Below are positions 1 through 8,838 of a stretch of DNA of 40,406 nt, piece after piece. The translations under genes and the position numbers were made by a program. Positions within the stretch are counted from its first letter, which is position 1. Every line of letters starts with the position of its first letter. The DNA lies in NCBI GenBank assembly GCA_003233075.1, contig QIKQ01000062.1:1-40406 (forward strand). Reading direction: 5' to 3'. Source of the stretch: Gammaproteobacteria bacterium. GTDB taxonomy: Bacteria; Pseudomonadota; Gammaproteobacteria; SZUA-21. The notes beneath the pieces were generated by a model. That model saw only the letters and a program-made list of their open reading frames with translations, did no database searches and was not told the origin of the DNA.

Positions 1-88
1 ATGCCTGCGCACTTCTCGGTCGTGAAAACGTGTCATAGCATACCCTTGAACCGTCTCGCTACGAAGTGCTGTGAGAAAAGCGGGCTAG
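1..88. repeat. Partial copy of small inverted-repeat element, family A
   Basis: This is the right-hand part of the element seen complete at 9801-9970. The two copies match almost base for base from ATGCCTGCGCACTTCTCGG to the end GCGGGCTAG. This copy carries 13 extra bases (about 30-42) after GTGAAAAC. The left half and left inverted repeat lie outside the window. It sits just downstream of the pnp terminator, so it is between transcription units. I see no coding capacity in it. Confidence 0.8.
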
Positions 89-114
89 GCAATATTTTTC
101 ATAATGCCAATACT

Positions 115-140
115 AAAAAAGGGCCATAAGGCCCTTTTTT
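115..140 (-). terminator. Rho-independent terminator of the rimP-pnp operon
   Basis: A GGGCC/GGCCC stem with loop ATAA is flanked by six A on the left and six T on the right, so on the minus strand it reads as a hairpin followed by a U run. It lies about 30 bases after the pnp stop codon. The flanking A and T runs extend the stem and could let it work on both strands. Confidence 0.85.
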
Positions 141-168
141 AGTTAACTATTTATAAAAATATTTCTAC

Positions 169-2262
169 TTAAGCTTCTGCCGCCGCAATAGCTTTCATAC
201 TTAAGCGAATACGTCCTTGCTTATCAACTTCAAGTACTTTTACTTTAATTTGATCGCCTTCCGATAATTTATCACTCACTTTCTCTACTCGTTCTTCTGA
301 AATTTGAGAGATGTGAACTAAACCATCTTTGCCAGGTAATATTGTCACGAATGCACCGAAGTCCATTAATTTAACAACCTTACCATCGTATATTTTACCG
401 ACTTCAACATCAGCAGTTATAAGCTCAATACGTTCACGAGCCTTATTAGCACCATCATTGTCACTAGAAGCAATTCGAACAACACCTTCATCCGTAATGT
501 CGATTGTAGTTCCAGTTTCCTCACATAGGCCACGAATAACTGCCCCACCCTTGCCAATGACATCGCGAATCTTGCTTGGATCAATTTTGAATTCAGTAAT
601 GCGCGGAGCAAACTCAGACATCTCAGTACGTGATTCTGAAAGTACTTCATTCATTTGTTCTAAAATATGAAATCGAGCATCTTTCGCTTGAGCTAAGGCA
701 ATTTCCATTATCTCTTTGGTTATGCCATCGATCTTAATATCCATTTGTAAAGCGTTGATACCGTCTTTAGTGCCTGCAACTTTAAAATCCATATCACCTA
801 AATGATCTTCATCTCCCATGATATCGGTAAGCACTGCATAATCATCGCCTTCTTTAATGAGGCCCATCGCAATACCTGCAACGGGTGCTTTAATAGGGAC
901 GCCTGCATCCATTAATGAAAGACTGGTGCCACAAACTGAAGCCATTGAGCTTGAACCATTCGATTCAGTAATTTCTGATACTACTCGAATCACATAAGGA
1001 AAATCACTCATGTCTGGCATCACTGCTTTGATGCCACGTTTTGCTAATCGACCGTGACCGATTTCGCGTCGTTTGGGACTACCAATAAAACCAGTTTCAC
1101 CAACACAGTATGGAGGAAAATTATAATGTAATAAAAATGGCTCTTTGCTCACGCCCTGTAACGAGTCAATCAATTGTGAATCGCGTTCGGTGCCCAAAGT
1201 GGTAACAACCAAGGCTTGTGTTTCGCCTCGAGTAAACAAAGCAGAACCGTGTGTTCTTGGTAGTACACCGGTACGCATATTCAAAGATCTCACTGTTTTA
1301 TTGTCGCGGCCATCAATACGTTTTTCGCCTGCTAATATTCTGCTACGAACCATCTTCTTTTCAACTTTAGCAAATGCACTTTTAATTTCATCAGCAGTGA
1401 CTGAGTCTTCAGCATCAGTGACTAGCTTTTCAACAGTTGCCGCTTTAGCTTCACCAACTTTTTCATATCGAGCAAGTTTTTCAGCAATTTCATAAGCTGC
1501 TTCTAAATCGCTTTTACAAGCATCACCTACAGTACTTATAAGTGCTTCATTTTCTTCTGGTGTTTCCCAAACCCATTGTTCCGTACCAACGTCTTTAGCA
1601 AACTCAGCAATCGCTTTAACCATTACTTGTGATTGTTCATGACCATACATAACAGCACCTAACATAACATCTTCTGGCAACTGATCAGCTTCTGATTCAA
1701 CCATAAGAACTGCTTTATCAGTTCCTGCAACAATTAAATCTAATTTAGATTCTTTAAGCGCTTCAAAACCTGGATTTAAAGTATAGTTTCCGTCTTCATA
1801 ACCCACCCGAGCACAACCCATCGGACCAGCAAAAGGAATGCCTGAAATTGCTAAGGCAGCGGAAGTTCCAATCATTGATGGAATATCAGGAGGCACATCT
1901 TCATTAAGAGAAATGACAGTAATAACGACTTGAACTTCATTTTTGAAGCCTTTAGGAAATAAAGGTCGAATTGGCCTATCTATCAGACGAGCGGTTAAAG
2001 TTTCTTCTTCGGAAGGACGACCCTCACGCCGAAAAAAGTTACCGGGTACTCGGCCTGCGGCGTAAGTTTTTTCTTGATAATTAACTGTAAGTGGAAAAAA
2101 ATCTCGACCTGGATCAGCCGTTTTTGACCCGACAGCTGTTACTAGTACGACGGTTCCTGACATATCAACAATAACCGCACCATTCGCTTGTCGTGCGATT
2201 TCACCCGTTTCTATTGTAACGACATGTTCGCCGTATTGGAATTGTTTGCTTTTCGGAGTCAC
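169..2262 (-). CDS. pnp: Polyribonucleotide nucleotidyltransferase (PNPase)
   Basis: PNPase degrades RNA 3' to 5' using phosphate and is a core part of the bacterial RNA degradosome in the cytoplasm. The 697-residue protein has the full family layout: two RNase PH domains, with the catalytic acidic stretch DIMGDEDHLGDMDF near residues 478-492, then a KH domain with IGKGG near 569-573, and a C-terminal S1 domain (about 620-690, VVKLMDFGAFVTILPG). The start is GTG, preceded by CAGGA about nine bases upstream. It follows rpsO by 27 bases, the usual rpsO-pnp order, and is the last gene before the terminator at 115-140. In E. coli the rpsO-pnp leader is cut by RNase III and PNPase represses itself. 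This gap is too short for me to show such a hairpin. Confidence 0.98.
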   Translation of the reverse strand: MTPKSKQFQYGEHVVTIETGEIARQANGAVIVDMSGTVVLVTAVGSKTADPGRDFFPLTVNYQEKTYAAGRVPGNFFRREGRPSEEETLTARLIDRPIRPLFPKGFKNEVQVVITVISLNEDVPPDIPSMIGTSAALAISGIPFAGPMGCARVGYEDGNYTLNPGFEALKESKLDLIVAGTDKAVLMVESEADQLPEDVMLGAVMYGHEQSQVMVKAIAEFAKDVGTEQWVWETPEENEALISTVGDACKSDLEAAYEIAEKLARYEKVGEAKAATVEKLVTDAEDSVTADEIKSAFAKVEKKMVRSRILAGEKRIDGRDNKTVRSLNMRTGVLPRTHGSALFTRGETQALVVTTLGTERDSQLIDSLQGVSKEPFLLHYNFPPYCVGETGFIGSPKRREIGHGRLAKRGIKAVMPDMSDFPYVIRVVSEITESNGSSSMASVCGTSLSLMDAGVPIKAPVAGIAMGLIKEGDDYAVLTDIMGDEDHLGDMDFKVAGTKDGINALQMDIKIDGITKEIMEIALAQAKDARFHILEQMNEVLSESRTEMSEFAPRITEFKIDPSKIRDVIGKGGAVIRGLCEETGTTIDITDEGVVRIASSDNDGANKARERIELITADVEVGKIYDGKVVKLMDFGAFVTILPGKDGLVHISQISEERVEKVSDKLSEGDQIKVKVLEVDKQGRIRLSMKAIAAAEA

Positions 2263-2289
2263 GTATTTTATTCCTGCAAGTAGTTATGA

Positions 2290-2553
2290 TTAACGACGTA
2301 AACCAAGACGCTTAATTAGGTTTTGGTAGCTCTCTATACTTTCTCTTTTTAAATAATCTAGTAATTTACGACGTCGATTGATCATGCGTAATAAGCCCTG
2401 ACGTGAATGATGATCATGCTTATGTGTTTCAAAATGACCTGCCAATTCATTAATTCGAGTAGTAAGAAGTGCTACTTGAACTTCCGGTGAGCCAGTATCG
2501 GCATCACTTCGTCGGTAATCTTTAATGACATCACCTTTTGTACTTGTACCCAT
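2290..2553 (-). CDS. rpsO: 30S ribosomal protein S15
   Basis: S15 is a primary 16S rRNA-binding protein that nucleates the platform of the 30S subunit. The 87-residue sequence has the family hallmarks TGSPEVQVALLTTRINEL, HKHDHHSRQGLLRM and the C-terminal KRLGLRR. It is about two residues shorter than the E. coli protein, near the N-terminus. An AGGAG lies ten bases before the ATG, with a second, out-of-frame ATG between them. It stands between truB and pnp as in most gammaproteobacteria. The 454-base gap upstream, which contains an inserted repeat element, could hold a promoter of its own. S15 represses its own translation in E. coli, but I did not identify the leader structure here. Confidence 0.97.
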   Translation of the reverse strand: MGTSTKGDVIKDYRRSDADTGSPEVQVALLTTRINELAGHFETHKHDHHSRQGLLRMINRRRKLLDYLKRESIESYQNLIKRLGLRR

Positions 2554-3007
2554 TGGTTCATATCTCCTGATATAAATTTTTTTAAATATAAATATTGGTT
2601 TAAACTGAAACAGTTAGTCTATTCTCAAATTTCATTCAGTTTTCCAGTTTTCTATAAAATCCCGTTTATAAGCATAATTAAATTTTTATGCTTAAAAACG
2701 CGATCTCATAAGCTCGCGCGTATTTTACCCGCAGCAAGCTCTTTCAGCAAGCGAAGTCTTGTGGCAACTGCTTGTTTGTACTAGCCGTTGTCCCTGAAAA
2801 AGTCGTATTTTAGCGTCTACTGCGTTCACCAAGCACTTTTTGGCCACGGATGGTCTTATGCCGCGTAGCACACGGATGTGCGAGAGCGGTCCGAGTGCTC
2901 ATTTACCCGATTTGTAAACTCCGCTCCGGTTCGCTTGGCTGCCTTGTAGCCACACAAAATACGTCATTTTCAGAAACAACTAATAAAATCTATAAATTTT
3001 TAGCTAT
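2554..3007. other. truB-rpsO intergenic region (454 bases)
   Basis: There is no gene here. On the truB side it contains the family C element (2787-2980). On the rpsO side it is AT-rich and has a perfect 9-bp stem, TAAGCATAA at 2669-2677 with TTATGCTTA at 2686-2694, which has no U run and so is a weak terminator candidate. A possible rpsO promoter on the minus strand is TTGAGA, 18 bases, TTTAAA, but the match is poor. The stretch 2700-2786 is richer in GC than its surroundings and may be old repeat sequence. Confidence 0.5.
2787..2980. repeat. Small inverted-repeat element, family C (about 194 bp, MITE-like)
   Basis: The two ends are imperfect inverted repeats of about 30 bases. The left end reads GTTGTCCCTGAAAAAGTCG and the right end, on the other strand, GTTGTTTCTGAAAATGACG. 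Both continue into TATTTT and then a GGCTAC or GTCTAC block. The interior has no long open frame and is much richer in GC than the surroundings. I recall similar dispersed repeats in other gammaproteobacterial genomes, but no second copy lies in this window. No clear target-site duplication is visible. It lies inside the presumed truB-rpsO transcript, so it would be present in the mRNA as a long hairpin. Confidence 0.65.
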
Positions 3008-3982
3008 TTAGTCGATCAGAAAAATGCGCTTCGGAGCCACTTTTCCGTCGTCTTGCATCTGGCCGAGACCGATAAACTGTTTTTCACCCTTATAAAGCCT
3101 TACTAATCCGCTGCTTGGCGCCTGAGCCACCCTAACTGCTTGGCCCTGACATATATAATAAGCCGAATCGCCAGTTAACTGAATTTCTGGCCAATCGCTT
3201 AATGCTGATTCAATTGGCAACAAAAGCTGATCTAAACCGACAAAATTATCAACCTCTTGAACCTGATTTACATTCTGATCATCGCCCAGATTCAGACCGG
3301 CCGCAATTGCAATTAATTCCTCATAACTGATCATTTGCTCAGAATCAGTATACGGGCTAACTGCAGTTCGCCTTAACTCGCAAACGTGTGCGCCACAGCC
3401 TAATATTTCACCAATATCTTCTACCAATGTACGTATATAGGTACCCTTAGAACAACTCACTTTTACTTCCAATTCTGACTCGTTAAAATCTAATAGCTTA
3501 ATATTGTAGAGAGTGATCTTTCTCGCTTTACGCTCTACTTCTATACCTTGCCTAGCCAATTCGTATAAACGCTTGCCCTGATATTTTAACGCCGAATACA
3601 TAGGCGGAATTTGCTCAGTTTCACCTTCAAACTTACTTAAAGTTGCATTAATCAGTTTTTCTGTTAGTTTCGGCACTTTTCTCTGAAGTACTATCTCCCC
3701 TTCCGTATCCGCAGTCGTGGTTTTAATTCCCAATGTACATTTAAAAATATAAGTTTTATCCGAATCTAATAAAAAAGCTGAAACTTTGGTTGCTTCACCA
3801 AAACAAATCGGCAGCATACCGGTAGCAATAGGATCTAGGCTTCCAGTATGACCCGCCTTAGCAGCTTTATAAACACGTTTAACTAATTGTAAAATTTGGT
3901 TTGAAGAGTGACCAGCGGGCTTATCTAGCAACAAAACCCCGTTTACTTTACGCCCACGTCGAACTCTGTTTTTTCGAGCCAT
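3008..3982 (-). CDS. truB: tRNA pseudouridine(55) synthase TruB
   Basis: TruB converts uridine 55 in the T-loop of tRNAs to pseudouridine and acts as a tRNA chaperone. The 324-residue protein starts MARKNRVRRGRKVNGVLLLD. The catalytic motif GHTGSLDPIATGMLP places the catalytic aspartate at about residue 50. The motif CSKGTYIRTL and a C-terminal PUA-like region follow. The frame is open for another 38 codons upstream, with an ATG at 4003 that overlaps the end of rbfA. I prefer the ATG at 3982, seven bases after the rbfA stop, because family members begin just before the RGRxVNG motif. Neither start has a strong ribosome binding site. Order rbfA-truB-rpsO is standard. Confidence 0.96.
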   Translation of the reverse strand: MARKNRVRRGRKVNGVLLLDKPAGHSSNQILQLVKRVYKAAKAGHTGSLDPIATGMLPICFGEATKVSAFLLDSDKTYIFKCTLGIKTTTADTEGEIVLQRKVPKLTEKLINATLSKFEGETEQIPPMYSALKYQGKRLYELARQGIEVERKARKITLYNIKLLDFNESELEVKVSCSKGTYIRTLVEDIGEILGCGAHVCELRRTAVSPYTDSEQMISYEELIAIAAGLNLGDDQNVNQVQEVDNFVGLDQLLLPIESALSDWPEIQLTGDSAYYICQGQAVRVAQAPSSGLVRLYKGEKQFIGLGQMQDDGKVAPKRIFLID

Positions 3983-3989
3983 AGAATAG

Positions 3990-4424
3990 TCAGTCTTTGC
4001 CATCAACTTGTTTATTGACGTCAGATGAATTGGAATCCGAAATGACAGTGCCATTAGATTGTGCTTTTTGACGATCTTCAGCAACAGCGCTATCAATCAA
4101 TTTAGATATTTCAGCACCACGTTCAACTGAAACATCGTATATAAAAATTAATTTTGGTATGATTCTTAAACTAACTTGGCGACCCAACTCACTGCGTAAA
4201 TATCCCGACATCGATTCCAGGACTTTAATTAACTGCTTCTTATCGGTATTTTCTTCTAGGCTGGTTATATAAATTTTAGCCTGACTTAAATCAGGGGTCA
4301 CTTTAACTGCGCTAATAGTAAGCATACTGACTCGTGGATCTTTAACTTCAGTATTAATTAAAACAGCGAGCTCGCGTTTAATTTGCTCGCTTACTTTTCG
4401 GCTTCTACTAGGATCTTTTGGCAT
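3990..4424 (-). CDS. rbfA: 30S ribosome-binding factor RbfA
   Basis: RbfA binds immature 30S subunits and helps 16S rRNA 5'-end maturation, especially in the cold. The 144-residue protein has the single KH-like fold of the family: an N-terminal helix (SRKVSEQIKRELAVLI), then KDPRV, ISAVKVTPDLSQAKIYITS and a middle LESMSGYLRSELGR. The C-terminal 30 residues are acidic and serine-rich, an unstructured tail of a kind common in this family. It lies 36 bases after infB and 7 bases before truB in the usual nusA operon order. Confidence 0.96.
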   Translation of the reverse strand: MPKDPSRSRKVSEQIKRELAVLINTEVKDPRVSMLTISAVKVTPDLSQAKIYITSLEENTDKKQLIKVLESMSGYLRSELGRQVSLRIIPKLIFIYDVSVERGAEISKLIDSAVAEDRQKAQSNGTVISDSNSSDVNKQVDGKD

Positions 4425-4460
4425 TATTAAATTCGACTTTCCTATTTGATTTTCCTTGGG

Positions 4461-7088
4461 CTAAATAGTTCGCACAACCTCAACTCGCTCAAATACTTCA
4501 ATCTGGTCATTCGCTTTAATATCATTGTAATTCTTAACTCCAATACCGCATTCAACGCCAGATTTTACCTCATTAACATCTTCTTTAAATCGACGTAGAG
4601 ACTCAAGCTCACCTTCGTAAATGACGACATTATCACGTAGGACACGGATTGGTAGACTTTTCTTAACCGTCCCTTCAATAACGATGCAGCCAGCAATCGC
4701 ACCTAAAGCGGATGACCTAAAGACATCACGCACTTCCGCGTTACCAACAATATTTTCTTTGAACACAGGCTCCAACATGCCAGACAAGACATCTCGCACC
4801 ATATCGATGACATCATAAATAACACTGTAATAATTTAGCTGTATGGCTTCGTCTTCGACTAAACGTTTGGCAGATGAATCTGCACGAACATTGAAACCAA
4901 CGATTGTCGCTTGTGATGCAATCGCTAAATTAACATCTGATTCATTTATACCGCCAACACTAGAGGCAATAATTTTAACTTGCACTTCCTCGTTTGATAG
5001 ATCTTCTAACGAGTTACACAAGGCTTCAACTGAACCATGAACATCAGCCTTAATAAGTATAGGCAACACGCTGACCTTACCTTCATCCACCATTTTAAAT
5101 AAGTTTTCGCGCTGAATCGCTTGCTGCTTGGAAAGTTTTGAAGCTCGATACTTATCCCGACGCATTTCGGCAACTTCTTTCGCCTTTTTCTCATTTTGAA
5201 CTGCAAGTGCATCATCGCCAGCACTAGGGGCACCTGATAAGCCTAATACTTCAACAGGTATTGAAGGTCCTGCAGACTTGATTGGTTTACCATTTTCGTC
5301 TAGCATCGCTCGTATTCGACCAAATTCACGACCAGCCAATAACATTTCGCCTTTATTAAGTGTTCCAGACTGAATCAGTATAGTTGCAACGACACCTCGG
5401 CCTTTATCTAGCCGAGATTCGATAACTATGCCTTTGGCTGAGCAATCTTTTGGCGCTTGTAATTCAAGTAATTCAGCTTGTAACGAGATTGCTTCAAGTA
5501 ATGCTTCTATGCCCTCACCGGTCTTAGCCGACACATGGACAAACATTGTATCACCACCCCAGTCTTCTGGGATAACATTCTCAGCGCCTAATTCTTGTTT
5601 AACTTTATCTGGGTTAGCGTCCTCTCTGTCGATTTTATTCACTGCAACAATCATTGGTACACCTGCAGCTTTAGCATGTTGAATCGCTTCTTTTGTCTGC
5701 GGCATGACGCCATCATCAGCAGCAACAACTAAAATAACGATATCCGTTACTTTAGAACCTCGTGCACGCATCGCGGTAAAAGCTTCATGTCCCGGGGTGT
5801 CAAGAAAAGTAATATTGCCTTTACTCGTTTCAACATGATAAGCACCAATGTGCTGAGTAATTCCACCCGCCTCACCGGAAGCAACACGTGTTTTTCGTAT
5901 GTGATCAAGTAATGAAGTTTTGCCATGGTCGACATGACCCATAATAGTAACAACCGGAGAGCGATGCTCTAATGTACCTTCAATTTTCGCTTCTTCTACA
6001 ATCTCTTCCTCTAAGGCATCTTCACGATATAATTTAACCGTGTGCCCCATTTCTTCAACGACGAGAGACGCAGTTTCTTGATCAAGCACCTGGTTAATCG
6101 TTACCATACTACCCATGTTCATCATTACCTTAATTACTTCGGCCGCCTTGACAGTCATTTTCTGAGCTAACTCACTAACTGAAATTGACTCAGGAATTGA
6201 AACTTCACGTATAATTGGAACTGTTGGTTTCTCGAAACCATGCGCACCTGTCGAGGTACTAGCTTGATTGTAAATTTTCTTTTTACGTCGCCGCCCACTC
6301 TTTCCTTCGCTTACATGTAATTCGCCGCCCCCGCCAAATTTATCAAAACGTTTATTTTTACTTCGTTCTTTATCTTTACCACGACCAGGTTTGTCTTTAG
6401 ACTTGCCAGGTTTGGCTGCCGCTCTAAATTTTGTGGTAGCTGTTTTATCTTGTTTACTGGTCTCTTCTTTTACAGAACTTTTTGCAGAACTTTTTGCAAC
6501 TGCTTGCACGACTGTCTCTTTTTTCTCTTCGACTACTTGTTGTATTTGATCCTGTTCGACTAAACCTACCTCTACAAATAAATCATTTTCCGCCTTATCG
6601 ACTTTTACTTTAGTCTCCACTTCTGAGTCAATCACTTTCTCTTCGCTTACCACTTTTTCGTCTTCTTTTACCTTAATGTTCTTTCGCTCTAAATCTTCCT
6701 TAAGAGTATCTTGACGTTTCTTTTCATATTCTTCTGCGATCAAAGCACGACGTTCATTTTCTTCTTCTACTATGACACTTCGTTTTACATAAGTGCGTTT
6801 TTTTCTAACTTCCACTGCAACAGTTTTACCACGCCCTTGTGAGCCCGTCAGATGTAACTCAGTTTGAGTTTTACGCTTTAAAGTAATTTTTTTAGGTTCG
6901 CCAAAACTTGGGGCATCAGATTTACCATGGCTTTTGCGTAAAAAAGTCAGTAACAGCACTTTTTCGTCCTCGCTAATTTTTGCATCAGCGTCTTTTACTT
7001 TCATACCAGCCTCAACCAACTGCTTTAACAAGCGATCTGCCGGAATGCCCAATACTTCTGAAAACTGTTTGACCGTCACTTCTGACAT
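4461..7088 (-). CDS. infB: Translation initiation factor IF-2
   Basis: IF-2 is the GTPase that brings formylmethionyl-tRNA to the 30S subunit and promotes subunit joining. At 875 residues it has the full long form. An N-terminal IF2N domain (MSEVTVKQFSEVLGIP) is followed by a highly charged Lys/Glu-rich linker (about 60-270), a second IF2N domain (about 300-350) and the G domain starting near 380. GTPase motifs are GHVDHGKT (384-391), GGITQHIGAY, DTPGHEAF and NKID. Domains II, III and the fMet-tRNA-binding C2 domain follow. It is 19 bases after nusA. E. coli makes shorter forms from internal starts, but I could not identify one here. Confidence 0.98.
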   Translation of the reverse strand: MSEVTVKQFSEVLGIPADRLLKQLVEAGMKVKDADAKISEDEKVLLLTFLRKSHGKSDAPSFGEPKKITLKRKTQTELHLTGSQGRGKTVAVEVRKKRTYVKRSVIVEEENERRALIAEEYEKKRQDTLKEDLERKNIKVKEDEKVVSEEKVIDSEVETKVKVDKAENDLFVEVGLVEQDQIQQVVEEKKETVVQAVAKSSAKSSVKEETSKQDKTATTKFRAAAKPGKSKDKPGRGKDKERSKNKRFDKFGGGGELHVSEGKSGRRRKKKIYNQASTSTGAHGFEKPTVPIIREVSIPESISVSELAQKMTVKAAEVIKVMMNMGSMVTINQVLDQETASLVVEEMGHTVKLYREDALEEEIVEEAKIEGTLEHRSPVVTIMGHVDHGKTSLLDHIRKTRVASGEAGGITQHIGAYHVETSKGNITFLDTPGHEAFTAMRARGSKVTDIVILVVAADDGVMPQTKEAIQHAKAAGVPMIVAVNKIDREDANPDKVKQELGAENVIPEDWGGDTMFVHVSAKTGEGIEALLEAISLQAELLELQAPKDCSAKGIVIESRLDKGRGVVATILIQSGTLNKGEMLLAGREFGRIRAMLDENGKPIKSAGPSIPVEVLGLSGAPSAGDDALAVQNEKKAKEVAEMRRDKYRASKLSKQQAIQRENLFKMVDEGKVSVLPILIKADVHGSVEALCNSLEDLSNEEVQVKIIASSVGGINESDVNLAIASQATIVGFNVRADSSAKRLVEDEAIQLNYYSVIYDVIDMVRDVLSGMLEPVFKENIVGNAEVRDVFRSSALGAIAGCIVIEGTVKKSLPIRVLRDNVVIYEGELESLRRFKEDVNEVKSGVECGIGVKNYNDIKANDQIEVFERVEVVRTI

Positions 7089-7107
7089 AGTTTAACCTAT
7101 TTGTTGT

Positions 7108-8643
7108 TTATCCTTGCTGCTTATCGACTTGCTTCTCAGCTTGTTCGTCGACTTCTTCATCAGCAAACCAATGCGCTCTAGCACTCATAATTATTTTTGC
7201 GGCTTTTTCATCACCTATTTTTTCTATTTCTTGCAACTCATCTACAGCCAGCTCGGCAAGATCATCTCGCGTTATTATATTTTTACTGGCTAATTTATAC
7301 GCTAAATCTTCAGTGACACCTTCAACTCCAAGTAAGTCTTCCTGCGGCTTCTTGTCACCCAAAGATTCTTCATCAACTATCATGCGCGTTAACAATACAT
7401 CCCGCGCTCTGCCGCGTAGCTCTTCAACGATATCTTCATCAAATTCATCAATTTCCAAAAGCTCTGATGTCGGCACGTAGGCGACTTCTTCTACTGTCGA
7501 AAATCCTTCTTGTGCTAAAATGCCAGCCACTTCTTCATCGACAGCCAAGGCTTCCTTAAACATCATTTGGACTTTTTCAATTTCGGCTTCATTCTTTTCT
7601 TCAGCCTGAGCGTCCGTCATTACATTGAGTTCCCAACCAGTTAAATCACTCGCTAATTTTACGTTCTGCCCACCCTTACCAATGGCTTGTGAAAGTTGAT
7701 CCTCAGATACTGCAACGTCCATACTGTGCTTATCTTCATCTACCACAATTGATAATACTTCCGCAGGAGACATCGCATTTATAACAAACTGCGCAGCATT
7801 TTCATCGTGCAAAATTATATCAACACGTTCGCCACCCAATTCATTTGATACAGTTTGCACTCGCGAGCCGCGCATTCCGACGCAAGCCCCAATTGGATCA
7901 ATTCGAGGGTCATTGGATTTAACCGCAATTTTTGCTCTTAAACCTGGGTCTCTTGACGCTGCAACTATTTCTATTAGACCTTGACCAACTTCAGGTACTT
8001 CGAGATTAAATAACTCGAGAAGTAACTCAGGTGCAGTACGACTTACAAATAATTGCGGACCGCGTTGCTCAGAACGAACATCATACAAATAGCCTCGAAC
8101 TCGATCACCCGGCTTTAATGCCTCACGTGGAATTAAGTCTTCACGCATAATGGCTGCTTCCGCATTGGACCCTAAGTCAATAAATATATTGCCTCGCTCC
8201 ACACGTTTGACCACACCAGAAACTAAATTGCCTTTCTTTTCTTGAAACAGTTCAACTATCTGTGCCCGTTCAGCTTCTCGTACTTTTTGCACAATAACTT
8301 GTTTAGCAGTTTGCGCTGCTATTCTGCCGAAAACTGCAGACTCCATATCTTCTTCAACGAATTCCCCAACTTGTACATCAGGCTGATCTAGTTGTGCTGC
8401 ACTTTGACTAATTTGTTTTAAAGGAAATTCTTGTTCTTCATCGTCATCCACTACCGCCCAACGACGAAATGTATCATAACCACCTGTTTCTCGATCAATC
8501 GAAACTCGAACTTCGATATCAATGCCCTGTTTTTTCTTAGCAGCAGACGCCAACGCCGCTTCCATTGCTTGAAAAATAACGTCGCGATCGACACCTTTCT
8601 CATTGGAAACAGCATCTACAACTAACAGTATTTCTTTATTCAT
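7108..8643 (-). CDS. nusA: Transcription termination/antitermination factor NusA
   Basis: NusA binds RNA polymerase and modulates pausing, termination and antitermination. The 511-residue protein shows the N-terminal polymerase-binding domain (MNKEILLVVDAVSNEKGV), an S1 domain (about 135-200), two KH domains (the second with IGKGGQNVKLASDLTGWELN near 317-336) and two acidic C-terminal helix-hairpin-helix repeats (about 370-500), as in E. coli. The far C-terminus is rich in Glu and Gln. The ATG has only a weak GAG-type ribosome binding site. The 195-base gap to rimP, larger than usual for this operon, is mostly filled by a family B element. Confidence 0.98.
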   Translation of the reverse strand: MNKEILLVVDAVSNEKGVDRDVIFQAMEAALASAAKKKQGIDIEVRVSIDRETGGYDTFRRWAVVDDDEEQEFPLKQISQSAAQLDQPDVQVGEFVEEDMESAVFGRIAAQTAKQVIVQKVREAERAQIVELFQEKKGNLVSGVVKRVERGNIFIDLGSNAEAAIMREDLIPREALKPGDRVRGYLYDVRSEQRGPQLFVSRTAPELLLELFNLEVPEVGQGLIEIVAASRDPGLRAKIAVKSNDPRIDPIGACVGMRGSRVQTVSNELGGERVDIILHDENAAQFVINAMSPAEVLSIVVDEDKHSMDVAVSEDQLSQAIGKGGQNVKLASDLTGWELNVMTDAQAEEKNEAEIEKVQMMFKEALAVDEEVAGILAQEGFSTVEEVAYVPTSELLEIDEFDEDIVEELRGRARDVLLTRMIVDEESLGDKKPQEDLLGVEGVTEDLAYKLASKNIITRDDLAELAVDELQEIEKIGDEKAAKIIMSARAHWFADEEVDEQAEKQVDKQQG

Positions 8644-8698
8644 GCTCTCAGTGCCTCTAATCCTGATTGTGCAACAACTTTACTATTCCGTAGCTTAA

Positions 8699-8825
8699 GG
8701 ACACCTCTAATTGTGTCTATTTGCACGCTGGCGGCGTTGTCGAACTTTTTAAAATGCGGGGTCGCGCAGCGATAAACTGCGCTTTTAAAAAGCAGCGCAC
8801 AAATACCCCAATTTTTGAGGTGCCC
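8699..8825. repeat. Small inverted-repeat element, family B, copy 1 (127 bp)
   Basis: The outer ends are inverted repeats of about 30 bases: GGACACCTCTAATTGTGTC on the left and GGGCACCTCAAAAATTGGGG on the other strand at the right. Both continue into TATTTG and a GCGCTG/CACGCTG block. An inner hairpin GCGCAG-CGATAAA-CTGCGC and TTTTTAAAA/TTTTAAAAA arms let almost the whole element fold on itself. It is flanked by TTAA on each side (8695-8698 and 8826-8829), consistent with a target-site duplication. A second copy is at 22894-23046. It lies between rimP and nusA in the same transcription unit, so it must be transcribed and could be an RNA processing site. Confidence 0.85.
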
Positions 8826-8838
8826 TTAATATAAGTCT

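Noticed and set aside
1145..1495. 116-codon plus-strand frame inside pnp, and similar antisense frames inside infB, nusA and nuo genes
   Set aside because: All lie antisense to clearly coding, conserved genes and have no independent coding signs.
4004..4096. Extended truB start overlapping rbfA
   Set aside because: The extra 31 to 38 residues have no counterpart in the family and lie in the rbfA coding region.
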